Assembly: GCF_001679665.1 (NCBI RefSeq)
Contig: NZ_CP013244.1
Coordinates: 1 to 64,000, forward strand
DNA from: Candidatus Viadribacter manganicus
Lineage (GTDB): Bacteria > Pseudomonadota > Alphaproteobacteria > Caulobacterales > Aquidulcibacteraceae
Length of the DNA stretch: 64,000 nt
Reading direction: 5' to 3'
A program made the translations under genes and the position numbers. This document shows, one piece after another, positions 1 to 8,535 of this stretch (position 1 is the first letter of the stretch; every line of letters begins with the position of its first letter). Under the pieces are notes generated by a model that saw nothing but the letters and a program-made list of their open reading frames with translations, did no database searches and was not told the DNA's origin.

Positions 1-1
1 A

Positions 2-208
2 GGCGTTGCAATCAGTTCGGGCGCCGCGTGTTCATCAGGCAAAGTGCGGTTAAGCCGCGTGCTTAGCGCCATGGGTGTTTCGCCGGACGTCGCGAGGGCG
101 GCGCTGCGCGTCAGCTTTGGACATGAGTCCAAGGAGAGCGACGTTGAAGAAGTGCTCCACGCGCTCACCAAAATTTCAGCTCGCCGCACTCAAGGGGCGG
201 CGGCATGA
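2..208 (+). CDS. Cysteine desulfurase, C-terminal fragment (cut by window edge)
   Basis: The reading frame enters from the left edge and shows the C-terminal end of a class V aminotransferase-fold cysteine desulfurase (IscS/NifS type). The loop GAACSSGK carries the catalytic cysteine that takes the persulfide from cysteine, and the ending ([13 protein letters not shown]) is typical of the family. The stop overlaps the sufB start as ATGA, so it is the upstream member of the SUF operon. A second desulfurase, SufS, is encoded further down, so this operon has two sulfur donors. Only about 68 residues are visible, so IscS and NifS-like cannot be separated. Confidence 0.85.
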   Translation, partial: GVAISSGAACSSGKVRLSRVLSAMGVSPDVARAALRVSFGHESKESDVEEVLHALTKISARRTQGAAA

Positions 209-1692
209 GCGCGGTGAAGGAATCCATCGATCAAGGGACGGTTGATGCCGCGCGCGCGCTGGAAGCGGAGAAATACAAGCACGGCTTTGTCACCGATCTT
301 GAGCAGGAATTCGCCCCGCCGGGTCTCAACGAAGATATCGTCCGCTACATCTCCGCCAAAAAGGCTGAGCCTGAGTGGATGCTCGCTTGGCGCCTGGAGG
401 CGTTTGAGCGTTGGCTCACACTTAAAGAGCCGACTTGGGCGCTCGTCCGCTATCCGCCGATCGACTATCAAGCAGCGCGTTACTACGCCGCGCCAAAGGC
501 GGGCGCGAAGTATAAGAGCCTCGAAGACGTCGATCCCGAGATTCTCGAAACCTACAAAAAGCTCGGCATCCCCTTGCGCGAGCAAGAGGTTCTGCTTGGC
601 GTTGAGGGCGCACCGCGCGTTGCCGTTGATGCGGTGTTCGATAGCGTGAGCGTCGTGACGACGTTCAAGGCCGAGCTCGCAAAAGCCGGGGTCATCTTCT
701 GCTCAATGAGCGAAGCGGTGCGAGAGCATCCGGAGCTGGTTAAGAAGTATCTGGGTTCGGTGGTGCCGACGTCGGATAATTTCTTTGCAACGCTGAATAG
801 CGCCGTCTTCTCTGACGGCTCGTTTGTTTACGTGCCGCCGGGCGTCCGCTGTCCGATGGAACTCAGCACCTACTTCCGCATGAATGCGCAGGGCACCGGC
901 CAATTTGAACGGACCCTGATCATCGCGGATAAAGGCGCTTACGTCTCGTATCTCGAAGGCTGCACGGCGCCGATGCGCGATGAAAATCAGCTGCATGCAG
1001 CTGTGGTTGAGCTCGTCGCACTCGATGACGCCGAGATAAAATATTCGACCGTGCAGAATTGGTGGCCAGGTGACGCCGAAGGCAAAGGCGGCATCTACAA
1101 CTTTGTCACTAAGCGGGGCGATTGCCGTGGCGCACGCTCGAAGATCAGCTGGACGCAGGTTGAGACGGGTTCTGCAATTACGTGGAAGTATCCAAGCTGT
1201 GTTCTGCGCGGGGACGAGAGCTCCGGTGAGTTTTACTCGATCGCTGTCACCAACGGGCGTCAGCAGGCCGACACCGGCACCAAGATGATTCACCTGGGCA
1301 AGAACACGCGCTCGCGCATCATTTCGAAGGGTATCTCCGCCGGGCGGTCGTCGAACGCTTATCGTGGGCTTGTGTCGGCTCACGCCAAGGCGAAGGGCGC
1401 GCGCAACTTCACGCAGTGCGACTCTCTGCTGATAGGCGATCAGTGTGCCGCTCACACTGTGCCGTACGTTGAAACGCGGACGCCGGATGCGCAGTTCGAG
1501 CACGAAGCGACGACGACCAAGCTTTCGGATGACCAACTCTTTTATCTGCGATCGCGCGGCATTCCGGAGGAAGAAGCCGTGGCGTTGCTTGTGAACGGGT
1601 TCGTCAGAGAAGTGCTGCAGAAGCTGCCGATGGAATTTGCCGTGGAAGCGCAGAAGCTTCTCGAAGTTAGTCTCGAAGGGAGCGTCGGATGA
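205..1692 (+). CDS. sufB: Fe-S cluster assembly scaffold SufB
   Basis: SufB is the scaffold subunit of the cytoplasmic SufBC2D complex, on which Fe-S clusters are built using sulfur from SufS and ATP hydrolysis by SufC. The 495-residue product has the usual length and the family landmarks: [18 protein letters not shown], the core YLEGCTAP, and the C-terminal segment [20 protein letters not shown], which also occurs in shortened form in SufD. The ATG overlaps the stop of the upstream desulfurase (ATGA). The stop overlaps the following lipoprotein gene in the same way, so the genes are probably translated in series. Confidence 0.97.
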   Translation: MSAVKESIDQGTVDAARALEAEKYKHGFVTDLEQEFAPPGLNEDIVRYISAKKAEPEWMLAWRLEAFERWLTLKEPTWALVRYPPIDYQAARYYAAPKAGAKYKSLEDVDPEILETYKKLGIPLREQEVLLGVEGAPRVAVDAVFDSVSVVTTFKAELAKAGVIFCSMSEAVREHPELVKKYLGSVVPTSDNFFATLNSAVFSDGSFVYVPPGVRCPMELSTYFRMNAQGTGQFERTLIIADKGAYVSYLEGCTAPMRDENQLHAAVVELVALDDAEIKYSTVQNWWPGDAEGKGGIYNFVTKRGDCRGARSKISWTQVETGSAITWKYPSCVLRGDESSGEFYSIAVTNGRQQADTGTKMIHLGKNTRSRIISKGISAGRSSNAYRGLVSAHAKAKGARNFTQCDSLLIGDQCAAHTVPYVETRTPDAQFEHEATTTKLSDDQLFYLRSRGIPEEEAVALLVNGFVREVLQKLPMEFAVEAQKLLEVSLEGSVG

Positions 1693-2183
1693 GCTTGTGG
1701 CGCTATGCTTTGGCTGCGTGCGTCGTCGCGCTGGCTGGCTGCAATCAGCAACAGAATGAAACTGACTCAGAGGGGTCGTCGTCGACAACCGTTGTTGCGC
1801 CGGAAATAACCGCGTCGGCGCCTGCTGAGTTGCCTGCCGTTGATGCTTCGTTGCTCGGCGCCCCCAACGACGCCTTTACGGCCATCGAGCCTAGTGAAGT
1901 TGGCGTGTTCGGCGCTCCGGCTGTCATGGAAGCGCTAGAGCCATTGCTCGGGCCGGAGGTGGTGGAAGGCGCGGATGTGAGTCTGACCGTTCGCGAGAGT
2001 GGCGATGAGGCCATCGCGGACGTCGTCCGCACTGGTTTGCAGGATGATTCTGTATCTGGTGGGCACATCCGCGTTGAATTTCGGCGCGAAAGCGACGGCT
2101 GGTATCCAACCAACGCTTACAGACGCACGCAGTGCGCGCGCGGCGGCGAAGCGGGGCAGTGGACGGCGGGGCTTTGCCCATGA
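1689..2183 (+). CDS. Small putative lipoprotein inside the suf operon
   Basis: I do not recognise the family. The N terminus is a short hydrophobic signal ending in a lipobox (VALAGC), so the 164-residue product is predicted to be lipidated and exported. A low-complexity Ser/Thr/Glu stretch follows the cysteine, then a domain of about 100 residues with a late Cys pair ([17 protein letters not shown]). It starts at an ATG overlapping the sufB stop and ends overlapping the next gene, so it is co-translated with the SUF genes. An exported protein is not a known part of cytoplasmic Fe-S assembly, so its role here is unknown. Confidence 0.8.
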   Translation: MSLWRYALAACVVALAGCNQQQNETDSEGSSSTTVVAPEITASAPAELPAVDASLLGAPNDAFTAIEPSEVGVFGAPAVMEALEPLLGPEVVEGADVSLTVRESGDEAIADVVRTGLQDDSVSGGHIRVEFRRESDGWYPTNAYRRTQCARGGEAGQWTAGLCP

Positions 2184-2476
2184 GTGAACGTGAATATTGG
2201 TTTGCGCGACGTTTTCCGCTCAGCGATGGTCGTCAAGCCTTCGCGCCGGTGAACTGGAAAGGTTACGCGGTTTCACTCGTTTTCGTGTCGGCGCTCACTG
2301 GTGGCGGCGTGGCGTTCGCCTGGCTGGGCGCGAAGCACAATCTGTTCATGGGCGTGATGGTGTTTGCGGCGGTCGCGCTGCTCGCGGGCGCCTGGTTTGC
2401 GCTCACCGCGAAGGCGAACGGTGATCCCATCAGAACGGTCGCGGACTACAAAAAGGATAAGCAGCAGCGTGTTTGA
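2180..2476 (+). CDS. Small two-helix membrane protein inside the suf operon
   Basis: The 98-residue protein starts [14 protein letters not shown] and has two hydrophobic helices (about residues 27-47 and 53-75) followed by a charged tail ending KKDKQQRV. The start at 2180 is chosen because the ATG overlaps the lipoprotein stop (ATGA); a longer reading from 2132 would run through that gene. Its end overlaps the sufC start by 8 bases. The function is unknown. It occupies the unusual sufB-sufC gap together with the lipoprotein, so the two may work together at the membrane. Confidence 0.8.
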   Translation: MSEREYWFARRFPLSDGRQAFAPVNWKGYAVSLVFVSALTGGGVAFAWLGAKHNLFMGVMVFAAVALLAGAWFALTAKANGDPIRTVADYKKDKQQRV

Positions 2477-3215
2477 CGTATCTGACCTCCATGTCGCTGT
2501 CGGCGGCGCCGAGATCATCAAAGGCCTATCGCTCAGCGTGCCGGCAGGTCAAACCCATGCGATCATGGGCCCAAACGGAGCGGGCAAGTCCACGCTCTGT
2601 TATGCTTTGAGTGGTCGTGACGGATATGACGTGACTGCTGGCGCAGCGACTCTAGATGGCGTCGATCTGCTGGCGCTCGAGCCGGAGCAACGAGCTGCCG
2701 CCGGATTGTTTTTGTCCTTCCAGTATCCCGTCGAGATACCCGGCCTTTCGGCAATTGCGTTTTTGAAGGCTGCCGTGAATGCGCAACGCAAGTCGCGGGG
2801 CGAGGAGTCGATGCCTGCGCCTGAGCTCTTGAAGCTGCTGCGCGCCAAGGCCGAAACATTGAAGATCGATCAGGAGATGCTGAAGCGGCCGCTCAATGTG
2901 GGATTTTCAGGCGGCGAGAAGAAGCGCTTTGAGGCTCTGCAACTTGCTGTGCTTCAGCCGAAGTTTGCAATTCTGGATGAAACGGATTCAGGTCTCGACA
3001 TCGATGCGCTGAAGATCGTGGCCGCGAGCGTCAACGCGGCGCGTGCGCCCGATCGTGGCCTCCTGGTGATCACCCACTACCAACGTCTGCTTGACTACAT
3101 CAAGCCGGATCGCGTCCACATCCTCGCGAAGGGCCGCATCATTGCGAGCGGCGGGGCCGAGCTTGCGCTCGAATTGGAGCGCGATGGCTACGACAAATAC
3201 GTGAGAGCCGCGTGA
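2469..3215 (+). CDS. sufC: Fe-S cluster assembly ATPase SufC
   Basis: SufC is the ABC-type ATPase that powers the SufBC2D scaffold. The protein shows Walker A (GPNGAGKST), an ABC signature (NVGFSGGEKKR) and a Walker B region (FAILDETDSGLDID), the last being diagnostic for SufC. A GTG start at 2469 gives 248 residues, the usual length, and overlaps the upstream gene by 8 bases. The alternative ATG at 2364 would add 35 residues unlike SufC and lies fully within the upstream membrane gene. The stop overlaps sufD as GTGA. Confidence 0.96.
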   Translation: MFDVSDLHVAVGGAEIIKGLSLSVPAGQTHAIMGPNGAGKSTLCYALSGRDGYDVTAGAATLDGVDLLALEPEQRAAAGLFLSFQYPVEIPGLSAIAFLKAAVNAQRKSRGEESMPAPELLKLLRAKAETLKIDQEMLKRPLNVGFSGGEKKRFEALQLAVLQPKFAILDETDSGLDIDALKIVAASVNAARAPDRGLLVITHYQRLLDYIKPDRVHILAKGRIIASGGAELALELERDGYDKYVRAA

Positions 3216-4087
3216 GCATTGCCGCAGATCTCCCGACCCGGCGAAACGAGGCTTGGAAGTATTCCGATCTGCGCCGCGCAATCGGTGATCAAGCGCACGT
3301 GCTCCGGGAGGGCCGGGACATCATCGAACGTCTATCGCCAGGCACGCAGCGTTCCGTGGTTGCCGCTGGCGAAGAGCGGTTGTTCGTAGAGCGGATGGAT
3401 GACGACGTCCACGTGGACGCGCGATCTTTCGAGTTTTCAATAGAGCCTGACGCATCACTGACGCGTGTGGTGATCCAAACCGGTCGAAATCTGCCGCTTT
3501 CGATTGCTCGTGTTCGAGTGGGCGCGCGTGCGCGGTACACTCAGTTTGTGCTGGCGTTCGGTGGAAGGCTGGCGCGGGTTGAGACGCACGTGAGCGTCGA
3601 TGGCGAGGGCGCCGAGGTGACCTTAAACGGCGCATATCTCGCTGGGAAAGATCGGCACGCTGACCTCACCTCGGTCATCGATCATCACGCGCGCGATGCA
3701 ACCACGCGCCAACTGATCAAAGGCGTCGCCCGTCGAGGCGGACGCGGTGTGTTCCAGGGGCGAATCGTTGTCGACCGCGCGGCGCAAAAAACTGACGCGC
3801 GCCAGCATCACCAAGGGCTGCTCCTGGAAGAAGGCGCCGAGATATTCGCCAAGCCCGAACTCATGATCCATGCGGATGATGTGCAGTGCGCACATGGCAA
3901 CACCGCTGGCGGATTGGATGAAGGCGCGCTCTTCTACATGCGATCACGCGGCATTCCGGAGCAGGAGGCGCGCGCGCTGCTGATTGAGGCGTTTTTGTCT
4001 GAGACCATTCCGACCTCAGTGCCGGAGGAGCTGCGTGAAGAATTGGCCGGGTTGATCCGCAGTTGGTTGGGCGAGGCCAGCTCATGA
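3212..4087 (+). CDS. sufD: Fe-S cluster assembly protein SufD
   Basis: SufD pairs with SufB in the SufBC2D scaffold and is needed for iron acquisition during cluster assembly. The start motif RRNEAWKYSDLR and the C-terminal block AHGNTAGGLDEGALFYMRSR are typical. At 291 residues it is shorter than the roughly 420-residue enterobacterial protein, a length known in alphaproteobacteria. The start is a GTG overlapping the sufC stop. The stop overlaps sufS as ATGA. Confidence 0.93.
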   Translation: MSIAADLPTRRNEAWKYSDLRRAIGDQAHVLREGRDIIERLSPGTQRSVVAAGEERLFVERMDDDVHVDARSFEFSIEPDASLTRVVIQTGRNLPLSIARVRVGARARYTQFVLAFGGRLARVETHVSVDGEGAEVTLNGAYLAGKDRHADLTSVIDHHARDATTRQLIKGVARRGGRGVFQGRIVVDRAAQKTDARQHHQGLLLEEGAEIFAKPELMIHADDVQCAHGNTAGGLDEGALFYMRSRGIPEQEARALLIEAFLSETIPTSVPEELREELAGLIRSWLGEASS

Positions 4088-5316
4088 ATGCGCCAATGAT
4101 CAACCGACCTTTTGAGATTGATGCTGTGCGCGCGCAATTCGCAATCCTTGAGCGCGAAGTGAATGGCCGGCCGCTTGTCTATCTCGATAGCGCCGCCAGT
4201 GCGCAAAAGCCCGAAGCGGTCATCGAGGCGATGGCAGCGCAGATGCGCGGCGCGTATGCCAATGTCCATCGCGGGCTGCATACGCTTGCGAACGAAACCA
4301 CAGAGGCGTTCGAAGCCGCCAGACACACAGTCGCACAATTCATCAATGCGCCGTCGCCTGAGAGCATCGTCTTTACGAAGGGCGGAACGCAGGCGATCAA
4401 TATCGTCGCCGCTGGGCTTGAGATTAAGCCGGGCGATGAGATCGTGCTCTCAGTTATGGAGCACCACTCAAATATCGTCCCGTGGCACTTCCTGCGTGAA
4501 CGAAAAGGCGCGGTGCTCAAATGGCTCGATATTGACGATAATGGCGGGATTGATTTGGCGGCGCTCGAGGCGTTGATCGGGCGGCGGACGAAGTTTGTGG
4601 CTATCACCCATATGTCGAACGTGCTCGGCGCCAAAACACCTGCGGCGCAGATCGCCCGGATCGCGCACGCAGGGGGCGCTAAGGTCATGTTCGATGGCTG
4701 TCAGGCCACCGTTCACGGCCGTGTGGATGTCCAGGCGATTGATGCCGACTTCTATGCGTTCACCGGTCACAAGCTCTATGGCCCGACCGGTATCGGCGTT
4801 CTCTACGGTAAGCGGGATTTGCTCGCGGAGATGGTTCCGTTTGAGGGTGGTGGCGAGATGATCGATGTCGTGGAGCGTGAACGCGTCACCTATAACGAGC
4901 CGCCTCATCGCTTCGAGGCCGGTACGCCGCCCATCATAGAGGCTGTCGGCCTGAAAGCCGCGATCGATTGGTTGAGCACGTTGGATCGAACTGCGTTGGA
5001 GAAGCACGAAGCTGCGCTACGCGATCGAGCTATGGATGCGTTGCGAGAGTTGAACTGGGTAACGCTGCACGGCGCCGCATCTGACAAAGGCGCGATCGTG
5101 GCGTTTTCGGTCGAAGGGGCACATCCTCACGACGTCGCGCAAATTCTCGACCGTCAGGGCGTGGCGATACGTGCTGGACACCATTGCGCCCAGCCCTTGA
5201 TGCAGCGTTTGGGCGTTACCGCGACGGCGCGGGCAAGTTTTGCGTGTTACAATCGGCTTGAGGAAGTCGATGCGCTGGTTGAGGCCTTGCACAAGGCGCG
5301 AAAGCTTTTGAGCTAG
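4084..5316 (+). CDS. sufS: Cysteine desulfurase SufS
   Basis: SufS is the PLP-dependent desulfurase that passes sulfur from cysteine to the SUF scaffold. The PLP lysine is in FTGHKLYGPTG (about K230) and the persulfide cysteine is in RAGHHCAQPLM (about C368), the arrangement of group II desulfurases. The ATG at 4084 gives 410 residues and overlaps the sufD stop. It is the second desulfurase of this operon, after the partial gene at the left edge. Confidence 0.95.
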   Translation: MNAPMINRPFEIDAVRAQFAILEREVNGRPLVYLDSAASAQKPEAVIEAMAAQMRGAYANVHRGLHTLANETTEAFEAARHTVAQFINAPSPESIVFTKGGTQAINIVAAGLEIKPGDEIVLSVMEHHSNIVPWHFLRERKGAVLKWLDIDDNGGIDLAALEALIGRRTKFVAITHMSNVLGAKTPAAQIARIAHAGGAKVMFDGCQATVHGRVDVQAIDADFYAFTGHKLYGPTGIGVLYGKRDLLAEMVPFEGGGEMIDVVERERVTYNEPPHRFEAGTPPIIEAVGLKAAIDWLSTLDRTALEKHEAALRDRAMDALRELNWVTLHGAASDKGAIVAFSVEGAHPHDVAQILDRQGVAIRAGHHCAQPLMQRLGVTATARASFACYNRLEEVDALVEALHKARKLLS

Positions 5317-5319
5317 AGG

Positions 5320-5673
5320 ATGATGGACGGTTCTGTTTCCCCACCCAGTGCGCTGCCGCAAGCAGAGCTCGACCGGATCACCGATGACCTGGTGGCGCAG
5401 TTCAAGACGGTATTCGACCCGGAGATCCCGGTTGATATCTATGAGCTGGGGCTCATCTATAAGGTGGATATCAATGACGAGGGGTTCGTCGATATCGAGA
5501 TGACGTTGACTGCGCCGGGGTGTCCCGTGGCAGGCGAGATGCCAGGCTGGGTCGAGACGGCGGCACGCAAGGTGCGCGGCGTCACAGGCGCTCGGGTGAA
5601 CTTGGTTTTCGAGCCCCCGTGGACGACGTCGCGAATGAGCGATGAAGCCAAACTCGAATTGAACATGTTGTAG
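5320..5673 (+). CDS. sufT: SUF-associated MIP18/DUF59 protein (SufT-like)
   Basis: This 117-residue protein belongs to the MIP18/DUF59 family, whose SufT and PaaD members help in Fe-S cluster maturation. The diagnostic segments are TVFDPEIPVDIYELGLIY and MTLTAPGCPVAGEM, the second with the conserved cysteine. It follows sufS after 3 bases, and the next gene starts 3 bases after its stop, so it lies in the same operon. Two adjacent ATGs (5320 and 5323) are possible starts. Confidence 0.9.
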   Translation: MMDGSVSPPSALPQAELDRITDDLVAQFKTVFDPEIPVDIYELGLIYKVDINDEGFVDIEMTLTAPGCPVAGEMPGWVETAARKVRGVTGARVNLVFEPPWTTSRMSDEAKLELNML

Positions 5674-5676
5674 CCG

Positions 5677-6039
5677 ATGACACGCCGACCGAGACCAAAG
5701 ATCGTGACGTTGACCGACGCTGCTGCTGGCCGCGTTCGTGAGATCGTGGCCAAGGGCGACAAGCCATACTTGCGGGTTGGCGTTGTCAACGGTGGCTGCG
5801 CGGGGATGGAATACACGCTCGATTATGCGGCCGAACCGGCGCCATTCGATGAACTCGTCGAAGATCAAGACGTGAAGATATTGGTCGCGGCCGATGCGGT
5901 GCTCTTTTTGCTAGGCTCGCAGATTGATTATGAAACCACGCGGTTGGCGTCGAAGTTCGTCTTCCGCAACCCAAACCAGACCGACGCTTGCGGATGCGGT
6001 GAGAGTGTCACAATCGTCCCGGCGAAGGCTGAAGCGTAA
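5677..6039 (+). CDS. sufA: A-type Fe-S carrier protein SufA/IscA
   Basis: SufA receives a cluster from SufBC2D and carries it to target apoproteins. The 120-residue product is full length for the family and has the three conserved cluster-binding cysteines: C41 in NGGCAGMEY, and C105 and C107 in DACGCGESV. The HesB-like fold is evident from start to end. It is separated from sufT by only 3 bases, closing the Fe-S part of the operon. Confidence 0.93.
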   Translation: MTRRPRPKIVTLTDAAAGRVREIVAKGDKPYLRVGVVNGGCAGMEYTLDYAAEPAPFDELVEDQDVKILVAADAVLFLLGSQIDYETTRLASKFVFRNPNQTDACGCGESVTIVPAKAEA

Positions 6040-6471
6040 ATGGCCGCAGCGGACAGCTTCCACGAGTATGTGAAGGAGCTGTTTGCTGGTGTTGGTCCTG
6101 TACAGATCAAACGCATGTTCGGTGGCGCCGGTGGTTATGCCGATGGCGTGATGTTTCTTTTGCTCGGCAACGAGACCATCCACATCAAGGTCGATGACGC
6201 ATTGAAGCTGGAGTTGCGCGAAGAGGGCTCTGGCCCCTTCGCGTGGACGCCGCAGGGCGGACCGCGCGCGGGCGAGACGATTGATCTCGGCTATTGGCGT
6301 TTGCCGGATAGCGCTCTCGACGATCCTGACGAGGCCGCGATCTGGGGCCGCAAGGCGCTGGCCGTGGCGAGAGCCAAAGCGGCTGGCAGGCCCAAGAAGC
6401 CGGCGCGCGCGAGGGCCGTGAAGCAGAAGTCTTCGGCGACGTCCAAAACGACAAAAAAGAATAAGCGTTAG
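6040..6471 (+). CDS. TfoX N-terminal domain protein
   Basis: The N-terminal 100 residues match the TfoX N-terminal domain (VQIKRMFGGAGGYADGVMF and a later GYWRLPDSALDDP), followed by a short Lys/Ala-rich basic tail. TfoX in gammaproteobacteria regulates competence, but single-domain alphaproteobacterial members have no established role. The ATG directly follows the sufA stop, so it probably rides on the SUF transcript. The 3' end overlaps the convergent hydratase gene by 4 bases. Confidence 0.85.
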   Translation: MAAADSFHEYVKELFAGVGPVQIKRMFGGAGGYADGVMFLLLGNETIHIKVDDALKLELREEGSGPFAWTPQGGPRAGETIDLGYWRLPDSALDDPDEAAIWGRKALAVARAKAAGRPKKPARARAVKQKSSATSKTTKKNKR

Positions 6472-7250
6472 CTGCCTTTGAAGTTCGCAGGACGCTTCTG
6501 AAAGAACGCCTGGACTCCTTCGCGGAAATCTTCCGTTCGGCCCGCGATTTTCTGAGCCGCGCGCTCGGCATGAACCTGTTCTTCCCAGTTGTTGTCCAGC
6601 GACGACCACGCAAGGCGCCGGATCATGCCGAGAGTCTTGGTGGGTCCATTCGCAAGTTCGAGTGCGAGCGCCTTTGCGGTCGGGAGGAGCTCAGCATCGG
6701 GCACGCATCGGTTCACGAGACCCCATTCTAGAGCTGTGTTCGCCGGAATTTTTTCGCCAAGCAGCATCATCTCCATCGCGCGCACGCGGCCGATCATGCG
6801 GGGCAGATGATACGTGGCGCTGCCATCGGGCACGAGGCCGATCCGGCGAAACGCTTGGAGGAAGTAGGCGCTCTCACCGGCGATGATGAGATCGCCGAGT
6901 AGCGCGAAAGAACAACCGATCCCGGCGGCGGCGCCGTTCACAGCCGTCACGTAGGGAATTGGGAGATCGCGCAATAGCGTAACAAACGGGTTGAACGTGA
7001 GTTCGAGGCGCGCGCCTAAGTCAGGTTGGCCATCATCTGCAATTGGTGGGGCGCCACTCGCGAGATTGGCGCCCGATGAAAATCCGCGGCCCTCGCCGGT
7101 GAGCACAATGCAACGCGCCTCTTCACACGCCCGCGCGAACAGGGTTGTGAGTTCATCAGTCATCTCGACCGAGATAGCGTTGAGCGTTGCCGGATCGGAC
7201 AGCGTGATCAGTGCAACGCCGTTCTCGAGCGCGTATTTGGCTTTGGCCAT
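6468..7250 (-). CDS. Enoyl-CoA hydratase/isomerase family protein
   Basis: This 260-residue crotonase-fold protein should act on an acyl-CoA double bond. The oxyanion-hole segments are visible (SSGANLASG and NGAAAGIGCSF), as is a catalytic-face motif with Asp instead of Glu (GLVPDGSATYHLPR), a pattern shared with PaaG/PaaB-like isomerases. The C terminus REGVQAFFQKRPANFKG is typical. The exact substrate cannot be read from the sequence, and neighbouring genes give no pathway. Confidence 0.88.
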   Translation of the reverse strand: MAKAKYALENGVALITLSDPATLNAISVEMTDELTTLFARACEEARCIVLTGEGRGFSSGANLASGAPPIADDGQPDLGARLELTFNPFVTLLRDLPIPYVTAVNGAAAGIGCSFALLGDLIIAGESAYFLQAFRRIGLVPDGSATYHLPRMIGRVRAMEMMLLGEKIPANTALEWGLVNRCVPDAELLPTAKALALELANGPTKTLGMIRRLAWSSLDNNWEEQVHAERAAQKIAGRTEDFREGVQAFFQKRPANFKGS

Positions 7251-7328
7251 TGTTCTCTCCCCGCCTGAGGCGTGGAGGGAGCTTAGCTGAAGTCTCGCGC
7301 GGTGGAATACGCTGCCCGAACGGCAGCG

Positions 7329-8384
7329 CTACGCAACGTAAAGCACCGGCGTGGCGTCGGTCGTTGTTTGATTGCGGCCATTGCGCTTCGACGAATAAAG
7401 GCACGCGTCAGCGCGCTCAATGAGGCCAGCTGGCGTATCTCCGGACTGCAAGCGTGCGATCCCGATAGACACTGTCACTTGTCCCAGGTCCTCATTTGTG
7501 GAGCGGCGGCGTAGACGTTTTGCTTGGATCGCTTCGCGGAGCGCTTCAGCAGTTTGCTGAGCCACGCGCTGGCTCATGCGCGGCATGACGACGGCAAATT
7601 CTTCGCCGCCGTATCTGGCGACCAGGAAGTCTGGCCGCGCGTGCGCCTGGAGTGCGCTGGCGAGGAAACGGAGGATTTGATCGCCGGTGTGGTGACCCCA
7701 AGTGTCGTTGAAGCGCTTGAAGTGGTCGATGTCGCAAAGCAGCAGCGAAAGTTCGCTGCGCTGGGCGCGCGCTTCCTCAATGCGCATCCGCAGGGTCTCA
7801 TCGAACATGCGGCGATTGGCGAGACCGGTGAGGCTGTCGGTCAGCGATTCCATGCGTACCGATTCAAGGCTGTTGCGCAGAGTATCGATCTCGGTCGTGG
7901 ACTTCTTCAGTTGCTCGTTGAGCGTCTGATTGTGGTTGGCCATGTCGAGCGTGGCTGCCGCAAGGCTTGAGACGATCTGGCGAATTTGTTCGGGGCCCAG
8001 GCCGCGATTAAGGTCGGTAGCCGCTGTTTCGAGTGTGCGCCCGTAGTCGCCGCTCCTGCTCTCGGCCTCTTTCAGGAAGGAAACGACCTGGCCGAGGTCG
8101 CGGGCAATCTTCTCGCCGGCGAGCACGATTTGAGCCGATGCACCCAAACCGGTGAAGAATTGCTCGTGCAGGCGCGCGTTCTCGTCGGCGGAGAAGACAG
8201 CGCCGGTGCCAATACGCGAATCGATCGCGTCGCGAAGCGGCTGGTTGCGGCCGAGGCGATAGGCCAACCAGACTTCGTAATTGGCGCTCGTCGGCGGCAC
8301 GCCGTGAAGGCGCATCAGATCAAGCGTTTCCAGCGCCACGTTCGCGCCGCCAGGCCCCTGCATCAGGATTTCTTGATCAGTCAC
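7329..8384 (-). CDS. Diguanylate cyclase (GGDEF domain)
   Basis: The C-terminal half is a complete GGDEF domain: DSLTGLANRRMFDETL opens it and the active-site loop is RYGGEEF. It should make cyclic di-GMP from two GTP. A primary inhibitory RxxD site is not evident in front of the loop. The N-terminal 180 residues form a mainly helical region (LMRLHGVPPTSANYEVW) found in many alphaproteobacterial cyclases, ending in a predicted helix (TEIDTLRNSLESV) leading into the cyclase. No transmembrane segment or receiver domain is seen. Confidence 0.92.
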   Translation of the reverse strand: MTDQEILMQGPGGANVALETLDLMRLHGVPPTSANYEVWLAYRLGRNQPLRDAIDSRIGTGAVFSADENARLHEQFFTGLGASAQIVLAGEKIARDLGQVVSFLKEAESRSGDYGRTLETAATDLNRGLGPEQIRQIVSSLAAATLDMANHNQTLNEQLKKSTTEIDTLRNSLESVRMESLTDSLTGLANRRMFDETLRMRIEEARAQRSELSLLLCDIDHFKRFNDTWGHHTGDQILRFLASALQAHARPDFLVARYGGEEFAVVMPRMSQRVAQQTAEALREAIQAKRLRRRSTNEDLGQVTVSIGIARLQSGDTPAGLIERADACLYSSKRNGRNQTTTDATPVLYVA

Positions 8385-8535
8385 GCAAAACCCGCAGAAT
8401 CTGCAATCACGCGAGGCTAGTCGCTAGGGTATGGACGAGTGGTAAATGCTACGAAATATCTGAAGGGAATGAAGAGTTGCGCTTACGCTTACGGTAAGCG
8501 GTAGACATCTGCGTAAAGGCACAAGGGAGGCCCAG

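Noticed and set aside
703..1788. Long minus-strand open frame opposite sufB
   Set aside because: It is a GC-driven shadow of sufB with Arg-rich composition and no family features.
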